A stretch of 36,479 bases of DNA from the NCBI GenBank assembly GCA_905209725.1, contig CAJLTZ010000014.1:1-36479 (forward strand), in the 5' to 3' direction. Both the position numbers and the translations under genes were made by a program. Positions 16,285 to 24,394 of this stretch are shown here, piece after piece. How positions within the stretch are numbered: position 1 is the first letter of the stretch; every line of letters starts with the position of its first letter. The notes under the pieces are model-generated. The model was not told the DNA's origin and did not search any database. It saw nothing but the letters and a program-made list of their open reading frames with translations. Source of the stretch: an uncultured Muribaculaceae bacterium. Lineage in GTDB: Bacteria > Bacteroidota > Bacteroidia > Bacteroidales > Muribaculaceae.

Positions 16285-16938
16285 TTAATCACATTGGGAG
16301 AAATTGTCGGGGCTTAGTTCGGCTACGGAAGCAGCGAGGGTTGCGAAATTGAGGGCGTTGTTAGCCTCGAATGTAGAGATGGCCGGAGCGATGATTGCGT
16401 CGGCCTCCTCCTGGGTGGTGACAACGCGATAGTTCGCGGCGATCAGTTCCTCTTCGGAAGGCTCGCATTCCTCGTCATAACTGAATTCCGAGACCGTTTT
16501 TTTGTTTTTGACCCGAGAGGGCTTCGTCGGTTTATCGGTCGAGGCCAATATCCGGGCCGGAGCAGAGGAATTCGGGGCTTCGGAGGATAGGAATACATTG
16601 AGGGTGTCGGGATTAGAGACCGCGGCATTCATTTGGGCGGCAGGAGTTTGCTGGCTTTGGCTTGCGAGATTAGCCGGCTGCTGCTTTGAGGGGACGAGGA
16701 GGGAGATGGCCACGAGCGCCACAATAGCGAGGGACGCAGCGGCCGATGACCAGGCGATGATGCGGCGGCGACGCTGCAAGCGCCCGGCGATACGGGCGGC
16801 TTCCATCTCCTGCTCTATCCGGGCGGTCGAGGCCTGGCGGGAGCTTTCCATTGCCTCGCGCTCCTTGGCGCTCAGTCCTTGGGAGGCTTCCTTCTCAGCC
16901 CATTCGAGCAATTGGTCTATATCGTTGAAATCAGGCAT
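16285..16938 (-). CDS. Single-pass membrane protein, probable anti-sigma partner
   Basis: This is a 217-residue protein. Residues 1-56 are charged and helical (DIDQLLEWAEKEASQGLSAKEREAMESS), one transmembrane segment lies at about 60-82 (AWSSAAASLAIVALVAISLLV), and a low-complexity periplasmic region ends at a Ser/Ala-rich tail. No anti-sigma family motif such as the zinc-binding HxxxCxxC is seen. The call rests on position after an ECF sigma gene and on topology. A 158-nt gap full of purine-rich repeats separates it from the sigma gene, so the two may be differently expressed although on one strand. Confidence 0.6.
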   Translation of the reverse strand: MPDFNDIDQLLEWAEKEASQGLSAKEREAMESSRQASTARIEQEMEAARIAGRLQRRRRIIAWSSAAASLAIVALVAISLLVPSKQQPANLASQSQQTPAAQMNAAVSNPDTLNVFLSSEAPNSSAPARILASTDKPTKPSRVKNKKTVSEFSYDEECEPSEEELIAANYRVVTTQEEADAIIAPAISTFEANNALNFATLAASVAELSPDNFSQCD

Positions 16939-16945
16939 CTTTTTG

Positions 16946-17063
16946 ATTGATGATTCTTTTTAATTGATGATTCTTTTGTTCGGCTTCCGCCTCACCGCGG
17001 AAAAGAATATTTGGATTCCTTTGCTTTTGGGATTCCTTTGCTTTTTGGATTCCTTTTCTTTTT
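16946..17063 (-). repeat. Purine-rich tandem repeats in the leader of the anti-sigma-like gene
   Basis: On the plus strand ATTGATGATTCTTTT occurs twice (16946-16961 and 16963-16978), and a unit of about 16 nt, GGATTCCTTTGCTTTT, occurs three times at 17013-17063. Between them lies a copy of the dispersed CGGCTTCCGCC repeat (16979-17007). As mRNA (minus strand) the leader reads AAAGGAATCC-type repeats rich in A and G. No open frame is supported here. Confidence 0.6.
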
Positions 17064-17096
17064 GCTCCTTTATTCTTCCTATTTTTTGAGTCCTTT

Positions 17097-17585
17097 TCAA
17101 GAGCTTTGGTTTAAATCATTTTTCATTTGGCGGCGGGCTCGGCTGAGGAGCTGGCGCACATTGGCCTCGGTGGTGTTCAGCTTTTGGGCTATCTCCTTAT
17201 AATCGAGGCCGAGGAATCCGGAGAGGATCATTGCTTCCCGTTGCCCACGGGGGAGGTGTCCGATGAGGTGCTGCAGGAGGCGGCGGGTTTCCTCATATTC
17301 CGCGCTTTTGAGCGGCGGCGTCGGGATTTCGGGCAAATCATCGAGCGGCACGTCGGAGCGTCGGGACCTCATCGCGTCGATGCAGGCATTGCGGAAGACG
17401 CGGATGCAATAAGCCTTGCAGTGTGCCTTGTCGGCAGGAATCTTGTCGCGGTTGCGCCAGAGGGAGATCTGGGTTTCCTGCACGAGGTCGGCGCATTCAT
17501 CGGAAGAGAAACCGAGTCTGAGGGCGATGACGAACATCGCATCGTGCATTGACAGCACTCTTTCTCTGAACTCGCGTTCCTTCAT
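17097..17585 (-). CDS. ECF-type RNA polymerase sigma factor
   Basis: This is a 162-residue sigma-70 family protein of the extracytoplasmic-function group. Region 2 covers about 8-75 (MFVIALRLGFSSDECADLVQETQISLWRNRDKI, with the core-binding and -10-recognition helices). Region 4 covers about 103-158 (LPRGQREAMILSGFLGLDYKEIAQKLNTTEANVRQLLSRARRQMKNDL), a standard HTH. It lacks region 3. It is the first of four genes whose products include a membrane protein and two exported proteins, suggesting envelope-signal control. No clear TAnnTTTG promoter was found upstream; TATCTTTA at about 17600 is a near match. An autoregulated alternative promoter is therefore possible, as inference. Confidence 0.9.
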   Translation of the reverse strand: MKEREFRERVLSMHDAMFVIALRLGFSSDECADLVQETQISLWRNRDKIPADKAHCKAYCIRVFRNACIDAMRSRRSDVPLDDLPEIPTPPLKSAEYEETRRLLQHLIGHLPRGQREAMILSGFLGLDYKEIAQKLNTTEANVRQLLSRARRQMKNDLNQSS

Positions 17586-17639
17586 ATCCGAAATTATAAT
17601 CGCTAAAGATATTTATAGACTAATCTGCAAATATCGCAA

Positions 17640-19949
17640 TTATTTTTGAGATGAGCTGCCAGAAGACTGCTCTTTTTCCACACTTGCCGCCGTTTGCTTC
17701 ACTTCAGCCTTCAGTTCGCCGAATCGGAAAGAGATGCTGAGTCCCACATTCCATTGCTTGTACCAGTTGTTCGACCGGAGATTGATGCCGGTGCCGGTCT
17801 GGGAATATGAGGAGCGACGTGAAACGGGGAGGATATTGCTGGCGTTGATGGAGAGAGTGAGAGCGTCGTTTTTGAGGAAAGAACGGTTCAGGCCGAGGCC
17901 GTAATAATAATATGAGGAGCCTTTGCCCTGGAGGTCGATCCAGCCGGTGCCGTAGCCACCATAGGCCGAGACGCGCATCTTGAAGGGAGTGGTATAGGAA
18001 TAATATCCATTCACATAATGCTGCCAACCGTGGTTTTTGGCGTTGACGAGTTCGGAATTGCTCCTGACGTTGACATATTTTGTCCAGCCATAGAGAGAGA
18101 GGCGCATTGACTGGGTGATGTTCCAGTCGGCGTTGAGTTCTAAGAACACGTTTCGGTCGAGGCCGATGTTGGCGTAAGTGCTGTTCATGATATTGTCCTT
18201 ATAGAAGAGCACGTCGTTGATTGAATTGGCCACGTGTCGGTAGCTGATCTTTGCGGTTCCGGAGAGAGCGTGTCCATAATTGGAATAAGAAAGGGAGATA
18301 TTATGCGACTTTGTGCTATGGAGGTCTTGGTTGCCATAGGATATCATCGAGGGATTTGAGGTGTCGACATAAGGGTCGAGCACACCGATGCTGGGCCGGG
18401 ATATGCGCATCTGGTAGGATGCACGGAGGGAAGAGGAGTCGTTGATGCGGAATGAGAGGGCCGCATTCGGCACGATGTCATTGAGGCGGGTGGTGAAATC
18501 GGGATGATTGCCGTAATGATAATCGAGACCCATGCGAGTGTGCTCGTAGCGCACCCCGGCCGAGGGAGTCCATTTGCCGAAAGAGCCTGTGTATGTGGCA
18601 TATGCAGCGTAGATATCAATGAATTGCGAAACGTCGGAATAGAGTGCGTCGACGAATTGTGCGGATGCGGCATCTGCACCCTGATGGGTGGAGTTTGTCT
18701 GGGTCTGGCGGCTGATATCTGCCTTTGCGCCGGCCTCGATGGTGTTGTGCTTGTTGAGGGTGTTAGAATAATCGATTTGTGCCACATGGCCGATGTAATC
18801 GTTATTGGAGTTGGTGCGGAGGTAAGGCTGTTCCTGGAGCGGACCGAAGGAATTGAGAGTGTTGAATCTCTGCTCCCAGGGAGATCTGGAAGCATCGATC
18901 ATATATGAAACCACCAGGTTATGGTCGGTGCGTCGGAAATTGTGCTGGTATGATACCTGTCCGCCGATAGAGCGGTATCGGCCTTTGCTTACATATCCGC
19001 GCTCGAGACTCCACACAGGTCCGGTGGCGTCAGAGAGAGCCTGGAGGGAATAGCCGTTGCTTTGGTTGGGATTCCAACCGGCATATAAGGATGCTGTGTA
19101 GAGATTGAGGGTGTCGGGTTCCCATGACATATTGAGATTTCCGCCGAGATAGCGCCATTTGCTCTTGCCTTTGGATTCTGCGTGGAGGGAGCTGTCGCCG
19201 GCGGGACCGCTTTGCTCCACATCCCTTTCGCTATGATATGCTCGTGGCCAAACGTAACCATCGTTATAATAGACGCTTGCGCCCAGCATTACATTCTTGA
19301 TGCGTGTGCGGCCATTGATGCCGCCGCCCACCTGGGAGGCATTGATCCAGGCATTATAGTTGGTGGTAAAACCGGCGAGGCGGGTGTCGGTATTGGTGAC
19401 GATATTGAGGATTCCGCCCACGCCCTCGGCGTCATATTTTGCGCCGGGTTCGCTGATCACCTCAATCTTCTTTATCTGGGCGGCGGGAATCGATTTGAGC
19501 ACAGTCTTGATATCTCCTTTGAGGGAGGGGTCGTCTCGGCCGTTGAGGAGTATGCGGAAATTTGACTGTCCGTTGACTTTCACGTTCTCCTCGCCGTCGA
19601 CAGTTACGCCCGGCACCTTGCGGAGGATGTCGAGGATATTGCTGCTGCCGGCCTCGGGATCTTCTGTGACATTATACGTAAGTTTGGCGCCATCGCTCTG
19701 CACGAGATTTCGGCGGCGCTCCACCACGAGGTCCTGCAGGTCCTGGTATCCGGCGCCGAGGGTGTCGAGAGGTTCGGAAGCCGAGGGGATGGAATCATTG
19801 GGAGCCGCGGCGGGGGTATCGGCCGGCTCGGCCGATGAGCCCGCAGCTGCTGCCGAGATTGCAAACGCCGTCGCGGCCGTGGCAATCGCTATATATAGGT
19901 TTGAGAAAACTCGCGGGAGGGAGTGGCGTGTGTGTGATGAGTGGTTCAT
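17640..19949 (-). CDS. TonB-dependent-receptor-like outer-membrane beta-barrel protein (OMP_b-brl_3 type)
   Basis: The protein has 769 residues from the ATG at 19949, which begins a signal peptide (YIAIATAATAFAISAAAAGSSA). A plug-like domain lies at about 75-190, with NILDILRKVPGVTVDGEENVKVNG, FRILLNGRDDPSL and IKKIEVISEPGAKYDAEGVGGILNIVTN. A long barrel follows with alternating aromatic strands, ending near YKQWNVGLSISFRFGELK and then a hydrophilic tail (about 20 residues) rich in Q and S. There is no carboxypeptidase-like N-terminal domain and no SusD partner, so it is not a classical SusC. The family is abundant in Bacteroidetes, and the substrate or role is unknown. Upstream TACATTTG (20089-20096, minus) may be its -7 element. 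Confidence 0.85.
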   Translation of the reverse strand: MNHSSHTRHSLPRVFSNLYIAIATAATAFAISAAAAGSSAEPADTPAAAPNDSIPSASEPLDTLGAGYQDLQDLVVERRRNLVQSDGAKLTYNVTEDPEAGSSNILDILRKVPGVTVDGEENVKVNGQSNFRILLNGRDDPSLKGDIKTVLKSIPAAQIKKIEVISEPGAKYDAEGVGGILNIVTNTDTRLAGFTTNYNAWINASQVGGGINGRTRIKNVMLGASVYYNDGYVWPRAYHSERDVEQSGPAGDSSLHAESKGKSKWRYLGGNLNMSWEPDTLNLYTASLYAGWNPNQSNGYSLQALSDATGPVWSLERGYVSKGRYRSIGGQVSYQHNFRRTDHNLVVSYMIDASRSPWEQRFNTLNSFGPLQEQPYLRTNSNNDYIGHVAQIDYSNTLNKHNTIEAGAKADISRQTQTNSTHQGADAASAQFVDALYSDVSQFIDIYAAYATYTGSFGKWTPSAGVRYEHTRMGLDYHYGNHPDFTTRLNDIVPNAALSFRINDSSSLRASYQMRISRPSIGVLDPYVDTSNPSMISYGNQDLHSTKSHNISLSYSNYGHALSGTAKISYRHVANSINDVLFYKDNIMNSTYANIGLDRNVFLELNADWNITQSMRLSLYGWTKYVNVRSNSELVNAKNHGWQHYVNGYYSYTTPFKMRVSAYGGYGTGWIDLQGKGSSYYYYGLGLNRSFLKNDALTLSINASNILPVSRRSSYSQTGTGINLRSNNWYKQWNVGLSISFRFGELKAEVKQTAASVEKEQSSGSSSQK

Positions 19950-20088
19950 AGACTTGGAATCAATTGTAAACGGATAAGGAAGCAGCCTGCGGAGAGATAG
20001 AGAACTTTGCATCCGAAATCCTTTTGTCTATATTACTCTGAATTGCAGGGTGGTGTGACAAGGATTGCAAATGATTAACATATATTAA

Positions 20089-20096
20089 CAAATGTA
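20089..20096 (-). promoter_or_regulatory. Possible -7 element (TACATTTG) of the barrel-protein gene
   Basis: TACATTTG on the minus strand fits TAnnTTTG but lacks a matching -33 box and lies about 140 nt before the ATG. The intergenic stretch 19950-20246 holds this and the opposite-facing TAACTTTG; nothing else was recognised there. Confidence 0.3.
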
Positions 20097-20122
20097 TGCT
20101 AAAATTACGCAGTGCTGACAGA

Positions 20123-20130
20123 TAACTTTG
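20123..20130 (+). promoter_or_regulatory. -7 promoter element (TAACTTTG) for the terminase locus
   Basis: TAACTTTG at 20123-20130 is a full -7 match. No exact TTTG lies 20 nt upstream (the region reads AAAATTACGC). The leader to the first gene is about 110 nt and ends with the strong Shine-Dalgarno GGAGG at 20235-20239, 7 nt from the ATG, which is uncommon in this genome. Confidence 0.5.
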
Positions 20131-20246
20131 CAGCATCGGAAAGCCGGAAGGAATCAATGGCCGGCGAATAAGGTTGTAAAGAAACGAGATGCGAGTCAGA
20201 GGCAGCGTAAACGGCTGAGAACAAGAAAAAACACGGAGGATTAATT

Positions 20247-20603
20247 ATGAAAAAGAAAGGATGTCAGTCAGACTTTATCGAGGAGCGCGATGCGGAGTTG
20301 CATTCGCGGTTTATGGACTTGTTGCGCTCGGAGCGTGGCAAGAGCCTTGGTGAATTGTATGGGGCTGCCGCACGATGCAAGGCAAGCAGGTTTTGGGTAA
20401 GCCCGGAGCGTGCTGCGGATGTGTTGAGTTGTATTGAGCGTGGAGTGGAGAATATGGAGCGGATGTATCCGGAGAGGCGGAGGATGTATGAGGAATTGCG
20501 CCGGCGTGTGGCTGAGAAGCGTGAGGAATCGCCGGAGCGGCCGATGATGCATATCGTGGAGGAGGTGGTGGAGCAGGAGGCTCCCGAATTCTATATCACA
20601 TAG
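20247..20603 (+). CDS. Small charged helical protein upstream of terminase
   Basis: This 118-residue protein is strongly charged and mostly helical (FIEERDAELHSRFMDLLRSERGKSLGELYGAAARCKASRFWVSPERAADVL, then RRRMYEELRRRVAEKREE). It has no signal peptide and no named family that I recognise. The position directly before a terminase large subunit invites comparison with small terminase subunits, which are short helical DNA-binding proteins. No HTH can be claimed, so this is inference. ASRFWVSPERAADVLSCIERG may be a small winged or helical DNA-contact region. GGAGG 7 nt before the ATG supports the start. Downstream, 118 nt separate it from the terminase gene. Confidence 0.65.
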   Translation: MKKKGCQSDFIEERDAELHSRFMDLLRSERGKSLGELYGAAARCKASRFWVSPERAADVLSCIERGVENMERMYPERRRMYEELRRRVAEKREESPERPMMHIVEEVVEQEAPEFYIT

Positions 20604-20721
20604 AAATCGTCTAAAGTGATAATATGCAGGTATGTGCGTAGCCGTCGCGAGCGTCGCCGTGGTTGCGTCAAGATTGGAGGCGTATTGCTGCGCAGGAACA
20701 ATGCAGGAGAGGGGGTGAGCG

Positions 20722-22893
20722 ATGACGATTGAGGAGATATTGCGCGAGAATGCGCGCCGGCTTGAGGAGATAGGGAGGGAGTTTGATCCTATGAGCGGGT
20801 GCGGCAGCACCGGGAAGCGCGAGGCATTCAATGTGGAAGGAATCGCCGGGCCGCTCTATTTGCCGGAGATGATGCTTCGCGAAGGCTCCTTGGCGTGGAA
20901 TCTACGGAATGCCGGCAGCGTGGATGCATATCTGAAAGAGAGGCTTGGGCGCACTGAGGAGGATGGCGACAGAGAATTGCTGATGGCGCGCTTTGACCAG
21001 GAGCGATGCCGCCACGATTTTCCCTATTGGGCCGCTACGCGCATCTATATCAAGGATAAGCGAGGCGGAGAGGATATTCTTTTCCGACTCAACCGGCCAC
21101 AGCGGAAATTTGTGGAGCGTCTGGAGGAGGACAGACTTGCGGGGCGGCCAATTCGCTTGATACTTTTGAAGGCTCGTCAGTGGGGAGGCAGCACATGTTC
21201 CCAGCTTTATATGGCATGGCTTCAGCTTGTGCATAGAAAAGGGTTGAATTCCTTGATAATAGCGCATCAGAATGTTGGTAGCGACGAGATAAAGGATATG
21301 TTTGACCGGATGTTGTCGGCGTATCCGGAGGGGTATCTCTATTATAATGAAGAGGACGATTGTCCGGGGAGAATGCCGAAAGGTGGCAAGCGGATAGTGG
21401 GAGTTGGGCATACACGGGCGTTGCAGCGGGTGGAAGCGCGCAATTTCAAGATAAAGATAGGCACGGCAGAGCGGCCGGATTCCTGCCGTGGCGGCGACTA
21501 TTCGCTGGTGCATTGCAGCGAGGTGGGAGTATGGAAGACCACATTGGGAAAGACTCCGGAGCAGATATTGCGCTCGGCATGTTCGGGAGTGCTTTTAGAG
21601 CCTATGACGATGATAGTATATGAGAGCACGGCCAATGGCACCGGCACGTTCTTTCATCGCGAATATGAAGCGGCGAAACGAGGGGAATCGCAGTTTGGGG
21701 CTCTGTTTATCTCCTGGTTTGACATTGACCAGTATTCGATAGAACTTGATGAATCAGGGAGGCGGGAATGGGCTCGAAAGCTCTTGGGGGGGAGGAATGT
21801 TGAGGCGGCGGCGAGCGACCGAGAGCAGCCTGGTGCGTATCTCTGGTGGTTGTGGGAGCAGGGCGCCACGTTGGAGGCGCTGGCTTGGTATGTGGCCGAG
21901 CGGTCGAAATATAGCGACCATGGGCTGATGGCGGCGGAATATCCGAGCGATGATGTGGAGGCATTTGTCCACAGCGGATCGCGCGTGTTTGACTGCTATA
22001 AGGTGGAAACTTTGCGGGAGGGGTGTCGGAAGGTAGCAGAGCGAGGAGAGATAGACGTAGACGGGGTTGCGAGTATAGGCGCCCGCTTTCTTTGCGACTC
22101 GCAGCGCGGGGAGATGCTGCGGCACGTGGGATTTCGTCCACTTGAGTCGGGAGGATGGAGAGTGTGGAAGCATCCCGGAGAGGGGGATGAGGTGAGGGTT
22201 GGTCCGGGAATGAAGATACGCGACAGGTATCTTGCAGTGGTAGATGTGGGAGGGCGCGGCGACAAGTCGGATTGGTCGGTGATATGTATATTCGACCGTG
22301 GGCCGATGGCCTGGGGTGATGTGCCGGAGGTAGTGGCTCAGTGGAGAGGACATACCGATATGGATATATTGGCGTGGCAGGCGGCCATGGCGGCGAAATA
22401 TTATGATGAGGCATTGCTGGTAATAGAGAGCAATACTCTGGAAACGCACGACAGGGAGCGCGATATCGACGGCGATCTGAGTGGTTTCATACTGAATCGG
22501 TTGAGGGATGTATATCCGAATCTATATGCGCGACCGCGCGGGCCGGAAGAGATTCGGATGGGCGCGCCGGTGCGTTATGGATTTCACACGAATGTGGCCA
22601 CAAAGCCGATGATAATCGCCACGCTTGTGAAGGCGATACGCGAGGGGCTTTATGTGGAGAGGGATGAGATGTGTCTGGATGAATTCCTGAGTTACGAGCG
22701 GAGGCAGAACGGAAGCTTCGGGGCAATCTCGGGGCGCCATGACGACCTTCTGATGACGCGCGCCATAGGGCTTCATATCTGCTTCCACGAGATGGATCTG
22801 CCGCGGATCAGAACTTCAGCGGGGTGTCATGGGATCAGCGGCACGGCGGATCAGTTTCGCCGTCGCCGTCCGGCAGGATGGACCTGTTTTTGA
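20722..22893 (+). CDS. Phage-type terminase large subunit (ATPase plus RNase H-like nuclease)
   Basis: This is a 723-residue protein with the complete TerL layout. The deviant Walker A LLKARQWGGST (K150-T158) follows the K.RQ.G.ST form seen in many phage packaging ATPases. The YSLVHCSEVGVW segment supplies the Walker B/catalytic glutamate (E267), and MIVYESTANGTGTFF is the coupling motif. The RNase H-like nuclease has its acidic residues in LAVVDVGGRGDKSD (D508), LLVIESNTLE (E569) and GRHDDLLMTRA (D674, D675). Such enzymes translocate DNA into procapsids and cut it. All key residues are present, so it looks functional. No portal, protease, capsid or tail gene is adjacent: upstream there is one small protein and downstream unrelated small genes. 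The start is supported by a GAGAGGGGG Shine-Dalgarno stretch. It could be a relic or a domesticated system. Confidence 0.85.
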   Translation: MTIEEILRENARRLEEIGREFDPMSGCGSTGKREAFNVEGIAGPLYLPEMMLREGSLAWNLRNAGSVDAYLKERLGRTEEDGDRELLMARFDQERCRHDFPYWAATRIYIKDKRGGEDILFRLNRPQRKFVERLEEDRLAGRPIRLILLKARQWGGSTCSQLYMAWLQLVHRKGLNSLIIAHQNVGSDEIKDMFDRMLSAYPEGYLYYNEEDDCPGRMPKGGKRIVGVGHTRALQRVEARNFKIKIGTAERPDSCRGGDYSLVHCSEVGVWKTTLGKTPEQILRSACSGVLLEPMTMIVYESTANGTGTFFHREYEAAKRGESQFGALFISWFDIDQYSIELDESGRREWARKLLGGRNVEAAASDREQPGAYLWWLWEQGATLEALAWYVAERSKYSDHGLMAAEYPSDDVEAFVHSGSRVFDCYKVETLREGCRKVAERGEIDVDGVASIGARFLCDSQRGEMLRHVGFRPLESGGWRVWKHPGEGDEVRVGPGMKIRDRYLAVVDVGGRGDKSDWSVICIFDRGPMAWGDVPEVVAQWRGHTDMDILAWQAAMAAKYYDEALLVIESNTLETHDRERDIDGDLSGFILNRLRDVYPNLYARPRGPEEIRMGAPVRYGFHTNVATKPMIIATLVKAIREGLYVERDEMCLDEFLSYERRQNGSFGAISGRHDDLLMTRAIGLHICFHEMDLPRIRTSAGCHGISGTADQFRRRRPAGWTCF

Positions 22894-22904
22894 CGGTGTG
22901 TCAT

Positions 22905-22933
22905 AATGGGCAATCTGCGGCATCTTGCCCATT
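22905..22933 (+). terminator. Hairpin after the terminase gene
   Basis: A perfect 9-bp inverted repeat (AATGGGCAA / TTGCCCATT) with an 11-nt loop starts 12 bases after the terminase stop. No T-run follows, so termination is plausible rather than certain. Confidence 0.5.
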
Positions 22934-22980
22934 CGGACGCATCCTCTAAATTAAGAAAAATTAAAAAATTCGTTAAAGGC

Positions 22981-23011
22981 TTGACTTCCGACGAAATATA
23001 TATTAACTTTG
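22981..23011 (+). promoter_or_regulatory. Promoter (TTG-N20-TAACTTTG) before the 92-aa gene
   Basis: TTG at 22981-22983 is followed after 20 nt by TAACTTTG at 23004-23011, an excellent match. The leader to the ATG at 23175 would be about 155 nt. It contains a possible long-range pair AGCGGTA (23015) / TACCGCT (about 23094) and a GGCAATATTGCC palindrome near 23142. Confidence 0.65.
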
Positions 23012-23174
23012 CGAGAGCGGTAAGTTCAATAAGAGACGACAAATATACAAGGTGGTTAACTGAATGAATACATGCGATTTGATGACGCTGCTATACCGCT
23101 GTTGCTAAGTTGATTGCTTATAAAGTGAATTTATTATCAAAGGCAATATTGCCGAATTTAAAAAAATAGTTTTT

Positions 23175-23453
23175 ATGAAAAAAGTATGTAAAATTTTAAC
23201 ACCAGGACAAATTCCGATTGTTGCATTACAGTTGTTTAGTGATGATGCGATACATACTACTGTCCAAAACCAGGAGAAACTGAAAGAGATAATCAAGGCT
23301 GCTGTTGAGTGCGGATTTAATCTTGCAATGCAGGATGTTTCTCAATGCGTGTCTGATGAGTCGCAAATTCAGGGCATCCTCAAAGCATCGATAACGAGGG
23401 ATTTAATGCCGGGCGGATATCTGATTTTCAAATATCGGAAAATCGCCAATTGA
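23175..23453 (+). CDS. Small protein of unknown function
   Basis: This 92-residue protein starts MKKVCKILTPGQIPIVALQLFSDD and has no signal peptide or membrane segment. A predicted helical middle (QEKLKEIIKAAVECGFNLAMQDVSQ) is followed by a short beta-rich end (DLMPGGYLIFKYRKIAN). I do not recognise a family. It has its own promoter and a long leader. It lies in an AT-richer stretch after the terminase gene and could belong with that element or be independent. Confidence 0.55.
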   Translation: MKKVCKILTPGQIPIVALQLFSDDAIHTTVQNQEKLKEIIKAAVECGFNLAMQDVSQCVSDESQIQGILKASITRDLMPGGYLIFKYRKIAN

Positions 23454-23500
23454 TTTCGCAAATATTGTTTGCGGAAGTGAACACTAAATGACTAAAATAT

Positions 23501-23536
23501 CAAGTTTGCAAGCGTGAAGTCCTGCTTGCAAACTTG
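23501..23536. terminator. Perfect 13-bp hairpin between two small genes
   Basis: The arms CAAGTTTGCAAGC and GCTTGCAAACTTG flank a 10-nt loop in the gap after the 92-aa gene. There is no T-run, but the stem is strong. It could be a terminator or an operator/leader structure for the next gene, whose ATG is 21 nt downstream. Confidence 0.55.
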
Positions 23537-23557
23537 AATATAAGATTAACTTAAAAA

Positions 23558-24382
23558 ATGAGAATTATGCAAACAGAGGAAGTAATATCATTCAGAAGAT
23601 CTCTGCGGATAGCGCTGGTCTGTATGAGCGGGATATTATCAGTTGCGGCGAATGCAGGTATTCCGGAGGAATATGGGAAAAGGATCATGAACCGATATGA
23701 GGTACAATTTAAAGTTGACCATAGGGATTATGAATGTTCCGGTAATGAGATCTCTTTATTTGGTCAAGATGGTGATTGTACGACGGTCAAATATTACGAC
23801 GACGGCACTGTAAAGTGGGAAATAGGTGGTTGTAATATTTTGGGGATTGATTTTGTAGTTAAGGGAACACGGATAGATGAATCCGGTTCATTTAAGGTTA
23901 AGGCCGACGACCGCATTGGAGAATACTGTTATGACGCTGAGTTAAACTCTATGTTGGTAATTTTCGAGATTTCTCCAATGATGCAATATGAGGGAAGACC
24001 CATATTGCTTAAACACTGGAAAGATCTTATATTCAGAGTTACCCCGGATAATACAATCAAATGGGAATGCAGCAGAAAAGATCTTCCATCCGGGGCCGAA
24101 GCTTGTTTCGGCATTATGGAAATGTGTTTTTCGGAAAAAGGTTCCACTGATATAGATGGATATCTTGTGGAATATCGTAGGGCATCACGTGTCGGGCCTT
24201 ACTGGATGATGGTGCATGATTTCTGTATGACACCCGAACAACCGGGTTCAGTTGAAGGAATCGCAGACGATTCTCCGGCTGCCGGCGCACCTGTCTATGA
24301 CATTCTGGGCAATAGAGTGAAACCGGATAATCTTTCGCCGGGAGTATATATCTGTAAAGGGAAAAAATATATAGTGAAATAA
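23558..24382 (+). CDS. Secreted protein with Por/T9SS-like C-terminal tail
   Basis: This is a 274-residue protein of unknown family. The N-terminus includes a hydrophobic signal (LRIALVCMSGILSVAANAG). The middle is beta-rich with no recognised domain. The last about 40 residues (GAPVYDILGNRV then LSPGVYICKGKKYIVK) have the VYD..G..V...L..G.YI..GKK..VK pattern of C-terminal secretion or sorting tails common in Prevotella- and Muribaculaceae-like secreted proteins. The protein is thus likely exported and perhaps surface-attached. It is 12 nt upstream of the next secreted-protein gene and probably co-transcribed. Confidence 0.65.
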   Translation: MRIMQTEEVISFRRSLRIALVCMSGILSVAANAGIPEEYGKRIMNRYEVQFKVDHRDYECSGNEISLFGQDGDCTTVKYYDDGTVKWEIGGCNILGIDFVVKGTRIDESGSFKVKADDRIGEYCYDAELNSMLVIFEISPMMQYEGRPILLKHWKDLIFRVTPDNTIKWECSRKDLPSGAEACFGIMEMCFSEKGSTDIDGYLVEYRRASRVGPYWMMVHDFCMTPEQPGSVEGIADDSPAAGAPVYDILGNRVKPDNLSPGVYICKGKKYIVK

Positions 24383-24394
24383 GGCAAAAAGGGA

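Noticed and set aside
20632..20718. 28-codon ATG frame between the 118-aa gene and the terminase, in the same frame as the terminase
   Set aside because: It has no ribosome site or recognisable peptide, and it ends in TGA one codon before the terminase ATG, which has its own strong site. It could be a leader peptide, but nothing supports it beyond chance.
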